16,374 nt of DNA from UPXZ01 sp964634605 (GCA_964634605.1 CAZWLJ010000054.1:1-16374); one strand, 5' to 3'. Counted from the stretch's first letter, positions 1 to 6,818 are shown. Translations and numbers: made by a program. Notes: a model not told the origin generated them from the letters alone.

Positions 1-916
1 TTTGCTGTAGTTCAATAGCCAAATCAAGCATAGCATAGTGCCAGTCCCATCCTTCGAATAGTTTGCTGTGATACGCGTCGACTGAGTACTTAAAAAGTTC
101 ACTCCGTATGCTGCTGTCGGTACATTCCTGGGCTGTTCGGAATAAAATATCCTGTGCATAGCTGATGCTGTCACCCAGATCGCCGCTACTGTCGTCGCCG
201 TGTTCTATCGCTTTGGTCATTTCCTCCAGCATTGCGCGACCCATGTACATGGTTTCACGCCAGTTACCCGCTGTCATAGCTTTCTCGGCCAGTTGGTATA
301 ACTGATACATCGAGTTGCCCACCTGTCGGGCTCCCGCGTAATCGATGTAACCATACCTTCCCGATGCCGATTTCAAAACAGCCCGTATTTGTCTGGAATA
401 CATATCCTGCGATACCGGTTGTATCAGATGTGAATACTGAGCCAGAAACAGATCGCGGAATGACTTGTCACTATCGCAATACTCACTAACATATCCTCTC
501 AATTCTTCCGGCGGGAGCTTCTCCAGTATTTCTTCCAGTTGCTCCTGGATGGTCTTTTTCTTTTTGACCGCTTTTTTCTCCTTACCTGCCATATCAGAAA
601 GGGGAGATGTTTTAGCCGTGGATTTCTTTTTTACTTCCAGTCCAAGTTCATCCTTCAACAGATAGAACATGACAGCCGCTTCGTGCTTGCAAACAGGTCC
701 CCAATCGTAGGGGCACGTACAGTTGCAGTCAGTTATGCTGCCGTTTTTCACCTGCAACTGGACGATGTAGGTGTCACTGCCTTCAACGATTGCTTCATAT
801 TTACCTCCGCTTAGTTCCTCCACGCTCGTTACATAGCCTTTTTTGAAGTACTGGAGTCCCCGTTTCAGAATTTCTTCATCAATGTGCTGTTCAAATTCGT
901 CTAATGGAATATTCAT
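1..916 (-). CDS. SWIM zinc-finger protein, partial (C-terminus off the left edge)
   Basis: An open frame of 305 codons reads leftwards from the ATG at 916 and is still open at base 1. The N-terminal ~60 residues resemble the lead-in of SWIM-domain proteins (a GLQYFKKGYV-like segment). They are followed by a CxCxnCxH motif: C66-x-C68, then C76-K-H78, with an additional C64. SWIM domains bind zinc and are associated with DNA or protein binding in several protein classes. A very Lys-rich linker follows (about residues 93-118), then a mostly helical region with tetratricopeptide-like character (about 120-305) and no enzymatic motif I can recognise. Some SWIM proteins are associated with helicases; no helicase lies inside this window, but the neighbour beyond the left edge is unseen. 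The start is the first ATG after stops and I see no Shine-Dalgarno. The SWIM assignment is firm; the cellular role is unknown. Confidence 0.85.
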   Translation of the reverse strand, partial: MNIPLDEFEQHIDEEILKRGLQYFKKGYVTSVEELSGGKYEAIVEGSDTYIVQLQVKNGSITDCNCTCPYDWGPVCKHEAAVMFYLLKDELGLEVKKKSTAKTSPLSDMAGKEKKAVKKKKTIQEQLEEILEKLPPEELRGYVSEYCDSDKSFRDLFLAQYSHLIQPVSQDMYSRQIRAVLKSASGRYGYIDYAGARQVGNSMYQLYQLAEKAMTAGNWRETMYMGRAMLEEMTKAIEHGDDSSGDLGDSISYAQDILFRTAQECTDSSIRSELFKYSVDAYHSKLFEGWDWHYAMLDLAIELQQ

Positions 917-1202
917 AGTTGATTTTTGTTTTATCCTTTTTTGTTGTATATTTTTTGTGGAGACGCGATTTATCGCGTCTTTTCTTTTTATCTCCCCGTC
1001 ACCAAGTCACCCCGTTACCCAGGTCACAGTCTCCCTGTCTTTCCAATAACTCAGTAACTTAATAACCAATAACCCGTCTCCCTGTCTCCCAGTCCCAAAG
1101 TCAACTCACCTCAAAGTCACCCCGTCATCATTCATCATTCTCCCCGTCTTTGCTTCTGGTTCTATAAGTCCTGGTTCTATTTCATCATTCATCATTCATA
1201 AA
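917..1202. repeat. Intergenic DNA made of degenerate 7-8 bp tandem repeats
   Basis: From about 998 to 1150 the plus strand is built of drifting octamers that start with GTC: GTCACCAA (998-1005), GTCACCCC (1006-1013 and 1116-1123), GTCTCCCT (1029-1036 and 1076-1083), GTCTCCCA (1084-1091), GTCCCAAA (1092-1099). An ATAACC-type patch (about 1045-1075) sits in the middle. A 16-bp sequence TCATCATTCATCATTC occurs exactly at 1125-1140 and again at 1182-1197. CTGGTTCTAT occurs at 1156-1165 and 1171-1180. No convincing reading frame covers the stretch. It resembles the short tandem repeats seen between genes in cyanobacteria and some Bacteroidota; that comparison is from general knowledge, not from a search. 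Confidence 0.8.
961..980. repeat. Palindrome with 9-bp arms (AGACGCGAT / ATCGCGTCT)
   Basis: The arms AGACGCGAT (961-969) and ATCGCGTCT (972-980) are perfect inverted copies around a TT centre. On the plus strand a T-rich run follows, but no plus-strand gene ends here. On the minus strand, where the 288-residue gene does end, the hairpin is followed by an A-rich run rather than a T-run. It therefore fits a dispersed palindromic element (of the GAGACGCGAT...ATCGCGTCTC type) better than an intrinsic terminator. Confidence 0.6.
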
Positions 1203-2069
1203 TTACACCGCTCCCAGCACCATTCCTCCGCCAGCACCGCGAAGCGGTACGGTATTGCCGAATGCATCGGGTGTGCTGAATTCTACGGCTATCGTCAGCA
1301 CCAGCGTGTCGGCATCGGTGAATTCGGGAACGAAGGGTGGGGTAGTGAGCGGGTCGGTTGAGTTGGCATACTCCCTGACCAGCGGAAGGACAATTACCTG
1401 CTCCCCGATACTTCCCTGTGTGGAAAACCACGGTGTGCTCCGTACCTGAACGCCGTGTCCCAGCTTATCGTGAACCGGTTCGTAAGCAGTGCCGGAGCTG
1501 TTGAGCCGCATATCGGTAACGATACCCAGGGCAGCCGTTATGCGGAATGTCCCCGAATGAACAGCTTCCTGCATAAAATCCGCGTTCAGATTCAACCCGA
1601 AGCTGCACGCGAACGCCGGTATCGTCACCGTGGCAGTCTGATTCTCCCGGTCGATGGTGTAGCCGGGCGGCACCCGCAGCAGGGAACTGAAGCGTGTTTT
1701 CCGCCCGAAATCAAAGCCCGCCAGCGTGTACCTGTAACCCGACAAGCGGATATCACGGCTCCCTGTTTCGTGCTCCCCGTCGGTTTTCTGGATGCTTTTC
1801 ATCAGTGCATTCAAGGCTGCCGACAGGTTGTAATCAGCCACGTGATCCAGCCCGCCAAATGCCTGTCGTATCTGTTTGCTCATCGAAGAGCACCCGCCAA
1901 ACTCGCGGTTGTTGCGCCGCAATCCTTCAAATTCGGGATTGCGTTTTATTTTTTCTTTTGAAGGTCCGCCTTTGGTGCGGACAAAAATTTTATCACTCCC
2001 CTTGCGGGTGTAAAACGACAGGTGCTGCAGACTACCCGTTATCTGATCCAGATTTTTTACCCTTGCCAT
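1203..2069 (-). CDS. Conserved-type hypothetical protein, 288 aa, function unknown
   Basis: This is a complete frame from the ATG at 2069. The N-terminal ~75 residues are basic and patterned: FYTRKGSDKIFVRTKGGPSK (residues 19-38), then an EFEGLRRNNREFGG segment and a KQIRQAF helix. The remainder (about 100-288) is rich in beta-type alternation and ends in a Gly-rich tail. There is no signal peptide, no membrane segment and no catalytic motif I can name. I recall similar N-termini in unannotated Bacteroidota proteins, including ones grouped under DUF6266, but I cannot confirm membership. The Arg/Lys-rich start could contact nucleic acid; this is inference only. A promoter-like element lies ~90 bp upstream at 2172-2179. 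Reality of the gene is likely, because it is long, has good codon texture and sits in the same orientation as the SWIM gene. Confidence 0.8.
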   Translation of the reverse strand: MARVKNLDQITGSLQHLSFYTRKGSDKIFVRTKGGPSKEKIKRNPEFEGLRRNNREFGGCSSMSKQIRQAFGGLDHVADYNLSAALNALMKSIQKTDGEHETGSRDIRLSGYRYTLAGFDFGRKTRFSSLLRVPPGYTIDRENQTATVTIPAFACSFGLNLNADFMQEAVHSGTFRITAALGIVTDMRLNSSGTAYEPVHDKLGHGVQVRSTPWFSTQGSIGEQVIVLPLVREYANSTDPLTTPPFVPEFTDADTLVLTIAVEFSTPDAFGNTVPLRGAGGGMVLGAV

Positions 2070-2171
2070 AATTCATCCATTTAATTGCTGTGTTATATTC
2101 AAAGAAATACATTATACCGGACAGGACGACAGCTACCACACAGGGTGCTGAGCCGTTCCTCATTGTAATTA

Positions 2172-2179
2172 CAAATATA
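2172..2179 (-). promoter_or_regulatory. Candidate Bacteroidota -7 promoter element (TATATTTG)
   Basis: Read on the minus strand this matches TAnnTTTG exactly. It lies ~100 bp upstream of the ATG at 2069 and points at the 288-residue gene. No clear -33 TTG was seen at the usual ~20 bp further upstream, so the call is tentative in AT-rich DNA. Confidence 0.35.
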
Positions 2180-2211
2180 AATAAAAAAGATTAATAACAG
2201 ATATAAAAAAC

Positions 2212-2285
2212 ATATATTTCAGCTATAAGTCTGAAATATATCTGAGATATATCTGATATATATCTGATATATCTGAATTTCAGAT
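2212..2285. repeat. Phased ATATCTGA array flanked by inverted repeats
   Basis: A perfect 11-bp inverted repeat ATATATTTCAG (2212-2222) / CTGAAATATAT (2231-2241) with an 8-bp spacer runs into four direct copies of ATATCTGA at 2238-2245, 2249-2256, 2260-2267 and 2269-2276, spaced 11, 11 and 9 bp. The last copy forms a 7-bp-arm palindrome ATCTGAA-T-TTCAGAT (2271-2285). Near-helical spacing of a directly repeated octamer suggests a multi-site protein binding region. It sits between divergently read genes, upstream of both. Confidence 0.6.
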
Positions 2286-2371
2286 CATACTCAGCATAAG
2301 CTCAGGTGACAAACGAAAGCAGCCCTCAAAATCTCCCGGATATTGTATCTAACCGGAAATGACTAACTGCT

Positions 2372-2405
2372 TTCACTTTGCACCGGATGCCGTGATAAAA
2401 GTGAA
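2372..2405. other. Imperfect hairpin with 8-bp outer stem
   Basis: TTCACTTT (2372-2379) pairs with AAAGTGAA (2398-2405). Inside, CAC/GTG and GG/CC can extend the fold with one bulged C. No T-run follows on either strand, so it does not look like an intrinsic terminator. It might be part of a leader or just chance. Confidence 0.3.
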
Positions 2406-2571
2406 TTTCAAACCAAAAAAAGGCTGACAAGCTTGTTAATTGAAAAAAACTGAATACCTTTACAGGTGCATTTTTACAGACCTGAGAGCCCTTTGCTGAT
2501 ACCTTCACGGGAGGGGACAAGAGTCAAGCCGGGAAAATGCAAACCTGTTTCAGGACTATACAACTAGTGAC

Positions 2572-2633
2572 TGTCAATTGTCAATTGTAAAATTGTAAAT
2601 AACTAAACATTCTGACAGCTGACAGCTGACCGC
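2572..2633. repeat. Two heptamer tandem repeats just upstream of surE
   Basis: First set: TGTCAAT (2572-2578), TGTCAAT (2579-2585), TGTAAAAT (2586-2593), TGTAAAT (2594-2600). Second set: TGACAGC (2613-2619), TGACAGC (2620-2626), TGACCGC (2627-2633). The second set ends 17 bp before the surE start codon, so it would lie in or next to the leader. Confidence 0.8.
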
Positions 2634-2650
2634 TTTAATATAAAAAAAAT

Positions 2651-3439
2651 ATGAGACCCTATATATTAGTAACCAACGATGATGGCATTCATGCGCCCGG
2701 GATTCTGACTTTAACACGGCTGATGATGCAGCTTGGCGATGTGATTGTTGTTGCACCTGACGGACCGCGTTCCGGCCAGTCGAGCGCCATAACCGTCAAT
2801 GTACCGATTCGCTTCAGGGAAGTTGAGAAAACCGAAGGTTTAACCCGTTACTCGTGTACCGGAACACCGGTTGACTGTGTCAAACTGGCATTCGATGAAC
2901 TGGCCGAACGAACACCCGATCTCGTTGTTGCCGGTATCAATCACGGTTCCAACGCAGCCATCAATGTTATCTATTCCGGAACGATGGGTGCAGCTATCGA
3001 AGGCTGCGAGCATGGAGTGGCTTCTATCGGATTCTCTCTCTGCGACCACTCCAACGATGCCGAATTCACCGAATTTGAACCATATATCCTGAAAATTGCA
3101 GCTGAAACTCTCAAAAACGGGCTTCCGCGGCAAATCTGCCTCAACGTGAATGCTCCGGTCGGAAAAATCAGTGGGATAAGCGTTGTACGTCAGTGTCACG
3201 GGCAGTGGATGAAAGAGTTTGCCATGAAAACCGATCCGCATGGAAGAGTTTACTACTGGCTGACGGGTTTCTATGAAAATTTCGAACCCGAAGCTCAGGA
3301 CACCGACGAATGGGCGCTCGCTAACGGGTATGTTTCTGTCGTCCCGACTACTATCGATATGACCGCCCACGACTTAATCGGTCAGGTGAAAAAATGGGAT
3401 TTACACCATCCCGTGTATTCTGCTGAAAAAGAGAATTGA
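2651..3439 (+). CDS. surE: 5'/3'-nucleotidase SurE
   Basis: SurE is a metal-dependent cytoplasmic phosphatase that releases phosphate from nucleoside 5'- and 3'-monophosphates. All family signatures are visible: the N-terminal NDDG motif with metal ligands D10 and D11, the APDGPRSG loop with S41, INHGSN with N97, and the NVIYSGTMGAAIEG segment that follows. Length (262 aa) is normal for the family. The start ATG directly gives the canonical MRPYILVTNDDG opening. The gene stands alone on its 5' side after a long repeat-bearing leader. In many Bacteroidota as I recall them, surE lies very near lpxB; here lpxB is 3.7 kb downstream, with secreted-protein genes between them. Confidence 0.97.
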   Translation: MRPYILVTNDDGIHAPGILTLTRLMMQLGDVIVVAPDGPRSGQSSAITVNVPIRFREVEKTEGLTRYSCTGTPVDCVKLAFDELAERTPDLVVAGINHGSNAAINVIYSGTMGAAIEGCEHGVASIGFSLCDHSNDAEFTEFEPYILKIAAETLKNGLPRQICLNVNAPVGKISGISVVRQCHGQWMKEFAMKTDPHGRVYYWLTGFYENFEPEAQDTDEWALANGYVSVVPTTIDMTAHDLIGQVKKWDLHHPVYSAEKEN

Positions 3440-3518
3440 AAGGATTTTCAGCAAATTTCTTCTTTTTAAAAAATATCACTTTTTTAAATAAAAAAAATAC
3501 TATTTACTTATAAATAGT

Positions 3519-3526
3519 TATATTTG
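3519..3526 (+). promoter_or_regulatory. Candidate Bacteroidota -7 promoter element (TATATTTG)
   Basis: Exact match to TAnnTTTG in a very AT-rich 80-bp gap after surE. Its last base coincides with a possible upstream GTG start at 3526, so if used it excludes that start and supports the ATG at 3580 (leader ~45 nt). No good -33 TTG is seen. It would drive the three-gene secreted block independently of surE. Confidence 0.5.
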
Positions 3527-3579
3527 TGACGGAAAAATTGAAAGCATTTTTCCAGCAATCCTCTAATACACCTATCTGC

Positions 3580-4077
3580 ATGAAACAAAAAAATCTAAAA
3601 CTCTGTGTTTCAGTTCTTTTCACACTTTTCTTATTCGGATTGAATGCCCAGAAATCAGTTGTCAGCTCCGGAGGGAAAGCCTCGGGAACAGGTGGTACGG
3701 TAAGTTACTCAGCCGGTCAGGTATCTTACCAGTCAATCTCAGGAACGGGCGGATCGGTAACTCAGGGAGTACAGCAAGTTTACATTCAATCTGTTTCTAC
3801 CGGTTCAATTCCAAAAGGAATAGATTTGAAACTTACAGCGTCTCCCAATCCGGTTTCAGACGTTCTTCTATTGAAAGTGTCTGATTCTGCAAAATCGGCT
3901 TTTTCATATCTGCTGTATGATATGAACGGGAAAATCTTACAAAATCAGCATGTTACCAGCGACGAAACATCCATTTCCATGGGCGTTTATTCCAGCGGGA
4001 GCTATCTCCTGAAAGTTATTCAGCATCAATCGGGCAAAACACGGGAAATTCAGTCTTTCAAAATCATCAAAAAGTAA
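3580..4077 (+). CDS. Small secreted protein with type IX secretion C-terminal sorting domain
   Basis: The 165-residue product starts at the ATG at 3580, which gives a clean signal peptide (MKQKNLK, hydrophobic core, cleavage near LNA-Q at about residue 22). An in-frame GTG at 3526 would add 18 polar residues ahead of it and is less likely. The mature N-terminus has an imperfect 18-residue tandem repeat (SGTGGTVSYSAGQVSYQS, then SGTGGSVTQGVQQVYIQS). Residues ~82-165 are a type A sorting domain: the SPNPVSD motif at 88-94, a YDMNGK turn, a GSYLLKV strand and a basic end. Such domains direct proteins across the outer membrane through the type IX system, after which they are removed or lipid-anchored. 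The N-terminal part has no recognised function. It is 6 bp upstream of the collar gene, probably in one transcript. Confidence 0.88.
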   Translation: MKQKNLKLCVSVLFTLFLFGLNAQKSVVSSGGKASGTGGTVSYSAGQVSYQSISGTGGSVTQGVQQVYIQSVSTGSIPKGIDLKLTASPNPVSDVLLLKVSDSAKSAFSYLLYDMNGKILQNQHVTSDETSISMGVYSSGSYLLKVIQHQSGKTREIQSFKIIKK

Positions 4078-4083
4078 ATCACC

Positions 4084-5088
4084 ATGAAGAAGTTCTTTTT
4101 CATTTTATCAGCTTTGATCGTAGTATTCACATGCAGCGCACAAGCTCCTCAAAAAATCAGTTATCAGGCAGCTGTCAGAAATTCATCCAACCATCCGGTA
4201 GCTGACTCTCCCGTGGGAATGCAAATCAGTATTCTGCAGGGAACACCTACCGGAAATGCAGTTTACGTGGAAACACAGAATCCCACCACCGATACCAACG
4301 GTCTGGTGAGTTTTGAAATCGGAGCCGGAACACTTGTGAGCGGCAATTTCTCAAACATCAACTGGGAAGCCGGACCTTTCTACATCAAAACCGAAACAGA
4401 CCCTGCCGGGGGAACCTCTTATTCCATCTCGGGTGTGAGCCAGCTACTGAGCGTACCCTATGCTCTCCATGCAGAAAAAGCAAACTCCGCTACCGAGACA
4501 GACCCTCTCTACTCCGTATCACCGGCAGCCGGAATAACAACCGTGAATAAAACAAACTGGGATAACGCTTACTCATGGGGCAACCACTCCACCCAGGGGT
4601 ACCTGAAACCAACTGCAAGACAAAGCGGTGATTTACTTACCTGGGACGGCAGCAACTGGATATCCAGAAAATTAAGAGTAAATGTGTATCCCGAAGGATT
4701 ATCTTATTCTTTCAGCATCATGCAGCCCTATCTAACACTTAATTATTGTATTTGTTTAAATGGTATATATCCAACAAGAGACAGCATGGAGCCTTTTGTT
4801 GGAGAAATTGAACTGTTCGGGTTTAATTTTGCTCCGATGGGATATGCTAAATGCGACGGACAGTTATTACAAATAACACAATATGCAGCTTTATATTCAT
4901 TGATTGGTAATATATACGGCGGAAACGGTACGACCAATTTTGCTCTGCCCGATTTAAGAGGCCGCGTACCTGTACATCAGGGGCAAGGACAGAATCTGAC
5001 ACTCAGACAAATCGGACAAAACGGTGGAACTGAAAATGCAGCACTTATGATTAACCATTCTCACGCTACTTCTGTTTTTTATGAATGA
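4084..5088 (+). CDS. Secreted phage-tail-collar domain protein, short C-terminus
   Basis: 334 residues with a signal peptide (cleavage near CSA-Q, about residue 19). Residues ~20-135 are the beta-rich module common at the start of Bacteroidota surface proteins (KISYQAAVRN, an FSNINW segment, VPYALHAEKA). A WDNAYSWGNH / WDGSNW linker follows (~160-195). From M235 a tail-collar domain is clear: VGEIELFGFNFAPMGYAKCD, an IYGGNGTTNFALPDLRGRVP segment and a GQNGGTENA tail. Collar domains occur in phage tail fibres and in bacterial surface proteins, where they form trimeric fibres. The protein stops at INHSHATSVFYE, just where relatives usually continue, so it may be shortened. Base composition drops to about 30% GC over ~4700-4960 against ~50% on either side, which suggests the module was exchanged. 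The last 8 bp overlap the protease gene. Confidence 0.85.
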   Translation: MKKFFFILSALIVVFTCSAQAPQKISYQAAVRNSSNHPVADSPVGMQISILQGTPTGNAVYVETQNPTTDTNGLVSFEIGAGTLVSGNFSNINWEAGPFYIKTETDPAGGTSYSISGVSQLLSVPYALHAEKANSATETDPLYSVSPAAGITTVNKTNWDNAYSWGNHSTQGYLKPTARQSGDLLTWDGSNWISRKLRVNVYPEGLSYSFSIMQPYLTLNYCICLNGIYPTRDSMEPFVGEIELFGFNFAPMGYAKCDGQLLQITQYAALYSLIGNIYGGNGTTNFALPDLRGRVPVHQGQGQNLTLRQIGQNGGTENAALMINHSHATSVFYE

Positions 5089-6799
5089 TCTGTTCAAGTC
5101 ATTCGTAAAAAGCCTAGTTTTACTTTTTTCCGTACTTTCTGCGGTTTCTGCCTCCGCTCAGGATATGCAGGCGGTAGCTGATGCGGGAAAAAGTAAAACA
5201 AATCAATGGGTTTATAACCTGTTGGGTATCGCTCACCGAAAAACGTTACCGGAAAAAGTAATTACCGTGGCAGTGGTGGACGATGGCTTCCGGATGACTC
5301 ACAAATCGTTCAGACAATACCTTTTCACCAACGAAAAAGAAGTTCCCGGCAACTACCAGGATGACGACGGGAACGGATACACGGACGACATACACGGCTG
5401 GGATGTGTCGGACAATGACAACGACGCCTCTGTACTCCGTGGAAATGAGGAACTCTTCTATCATGGTACGTATGTCTCCGGAATAATCACCTCGGTATTT
5501 GAGCAGTTTTATGGTTCCGGAGCTGCCGGCTACCTGCGCATAATTCCTGTGAAAGCCATTTCGGATCTCGCTAAAAACACTTACCTCCCGGGAGGATACA
5601 AAGGGCTGAAATACGCCGTTGGCATGAATCCTGACATTATCTGCTGTGCCTGGAGCGGAGGAGCCATACAGGAAGAGGATAAAGCACTTATCAGACAAGC
5701 CGTTCAGCAAGGGATTATCATCGTGGGTTCTGCCGGTAATTTCTTCACGGAAAAGATAGAAATTCCGGCATCATTGCCGGGTGTAATAGCTGTAACTGCG
5801 GTAGATTCGCTCTGCCGTAAAACAGAAAAATCCAGTTTCGGTATGCGGGCAGATGTTTCACTTCCGGGTACGGGTATCTATGGTCCGCACCCGGTTGCCG
5901 ACAACGCCTTTACCATTTCCGCAGGAACTTCGCCCGCCACTGCCTTAGCTGCCGGATGTTATGCCGCCCTGAAAGCCATGTACCCCAAAGCAACAGCTGC
6001 AGAACTGACAGATGCCATCCGGCTTACATGTACGCCAATTGACCGGTTAAACCCGACGTATGCCGGAAAACTGGGATCAGGCATACCCAACATGGCAAAA
6101 GCTATTGATTTTTTGGGCGATGAGGAATTCAAATACCATGCTTCCAATCCGCTTCTGCCCGAAGGTAAGATTTTCTATAGGAAGAATAAAAAAACGGCCA
6201 CCTGGGATATCCATCCTGAAGGCGCTTTCCGGGGAATCCATATTTATGCAGCCTCACCCGATTACAAAGGCAATATAAACATCTTCAGCGGAGATTCGCT
6301 GAAATTTTCGAACAATATAAGCCAGTTGTACAAAGGGTTGTATCTGGAAGGAAACCGGTTCAGGCTCGAACTGAATCCGCGTCCGAAACCCTCGAAAGAC
6401 CTTACGTTTACTTATTACATGGAAACCATCGATTCCACTTCCCTGTACTGCAAAGACACACAGTTTATTCAGGCCGAATACGGCACCCTGACCGATAACA
6501 GCGGCGATGAAAACTATGCAAACAACTGTGGCTGCAAGTGGCAGATAAAAGTGCCTGAGGGCAAGCGAATTCTTATCGAGTTCGACGAACTGGATACCCA
6601 GCCCAACGTGGATTACGTGTGGATTTTTGACGGGTCCACAACACATCCCGACTTTCTGCTTGCCAAATTCTCGGGCAATTTGCCTCCTCCAATCATACAG
6701 TCGGTCACCAACGAAGTGCTGGTTTGGTTTGTAACCGATGGAAATACCACAGGGAAAGGCTGGAAACTGAAATTTACGGCACTTGGAAATAAGGAATGA
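5081..6799 (+). CDS. Secreted subtilisin-like serine protease (S8) with C-terminal CUB domain
   Basis: 572 residues. A signal peptide ends near ASA-Q (residue 26/27). The S8 domain (~58-345) retains the full triad and oxyanion residue: D67 in VAVVDDG, H128 in YHGTYVSG, N220 in SAGN and S284 in AGTSPATA. A Ca-binding-like acidic loop, DDDGNGYTDD, is at 94-103. Residues ~350-450 are an unassigned beta-rich linker. Residues ~457-568 look like a CUB domain (paired Cys near its start, a DYVWIFDGS strand, a GWKLKFTA end), often used for substrate or surface binding. No type IX sorting domain is visible, so the route across the outer membrane is unclear. Its start overlaps the collar gene by 8 bp, indicating translational coupling. 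It could process the collar or cargo protein next to it, which is inference from position only. Confidence 0.92.
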   Translation: MNDLFKSFVKSLVLLFSVLSAVSASAQDMQAVADAGKSKTNQWVYNLLGIAHRKTLPEKVITVAVVDDGFRMTHKSFRQYLFTNEKEVPGNYQDDDGNGYTDDIHGWDVSDNDNDASVLRGNEELFYHGTYVSGIITSVFEQFYGSGAAGYLRIIPVKAISDLAKNTYLPGGYKGLKYAVGMNPDIICCAWSGGAIQEEDKALIRQAVQQGIIIVGSAGNFFTEKIEIPASLPGVIAVTAVDSLCRKTEKSSFGMRADVSLPGTGIYGPHPVADNAFTISAGTSPATALAAGCYAALKAMYPKATAAELTDAIRLTCTPIDRLNPTYAGKLGSGIPNMAKAIDFLGDEEFKYHASNPLLPEGKIFYRKNKKTATWDIHPEGAFRGIHIYAASPDYKGNINIFSGDSLKFSNNISQLYKGLYLEGNRFRLELNPRPKPSKDLTFTYYMETIDSTSLYCKDTQFIQAEYGTLTDNSGDENYANNCGCKWQIKVPEGKRILIEFDELDTQPNVDYVWIFDGSTTHPDFLLAKFSGNLPPPIIQSVTNEVLVWFVTDGNTTGKGWKLKFTALGNKE

Positions 6800-6810
6800 G
6801 ATTATTTGTT

Positions 6811-6818
6811 TACTTTTG
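6811..6818 (+). promoter_or_regulatory. Candidate Bacteroidota -7 promoter element (TACTTTTG)
   Basis: Exact TAnnTTTG match, just after the protease stop codon and 27 bp before the GTG start of the membrane gene. A TTG at 6783-6785 is a possible -33 partner but lies a few bases too far. If real, it separates transcription of the membrane gene and lpxB from the upstream secreted block. Confidence 0.45.

Larger units (their letters stand above)
2070..2650. other. 581-bp gene-free region upstream of surE
   Basis: No supported gene was found; the only sizeable open frame (minus, about 2326-2520) looks like chance. In order the region holds a promoter-like element for the leftward gene (2172-2179), an AT-rich block with inverted and direct repeats (2212-2285), an imperfect hairpin (2372-2405), a smaller CAGGT/ACCTG inverted pair (2463-2467 and 2480-2484) and heptamer tandem repeats ending 17 bp before surE (2572-2633). 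I found no exact TAnnTTTG element for surE here. Confidence 0.7.

Noticed and set aside
2458..2520. TPP-riboswitch-like words (GGTGC, CCTGAGA, CCTTTG, CTGATACC) upstream of surE
   Set aside because: The order is suggestive, but the conserved pyrophosphate-sensor part and the final closing GGG stem partner are missing, and surE is not a thiamine gene. Judged chance similarity; a covariance-model scan would settle it.
2326..2520. 64-codon minus-strand open frame in the gap before surE
   Set aside because: No family resemblance, no start signal, and it crosses structured repeat DNA; likely a chance frame.
3426..3470. AT-rich near-inverted repeat ending in a T-run after surE
   Set aside because: AAAAAG can pair with CTTTTT, but the rest of the stem needs several bulges and has almost no G-C pairs, so an intrinsic terminator is not supported.
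3526..3579. GTG start that would lengthen the type IX cargo protein by 18 residues
   Set aside because: It overlaps a -7 promoter element and would place polar residues in front of an otherwise clean signal peptide.
4084..6799. Part of a phage tail or contractile injection system
   Set aside because: A collar domain alone suggested this, but the protein has a signal peptide and a Bacteroidota surface-protein N-terminus, and no sheath, tube, baseplate or ATPase gene is nearby.
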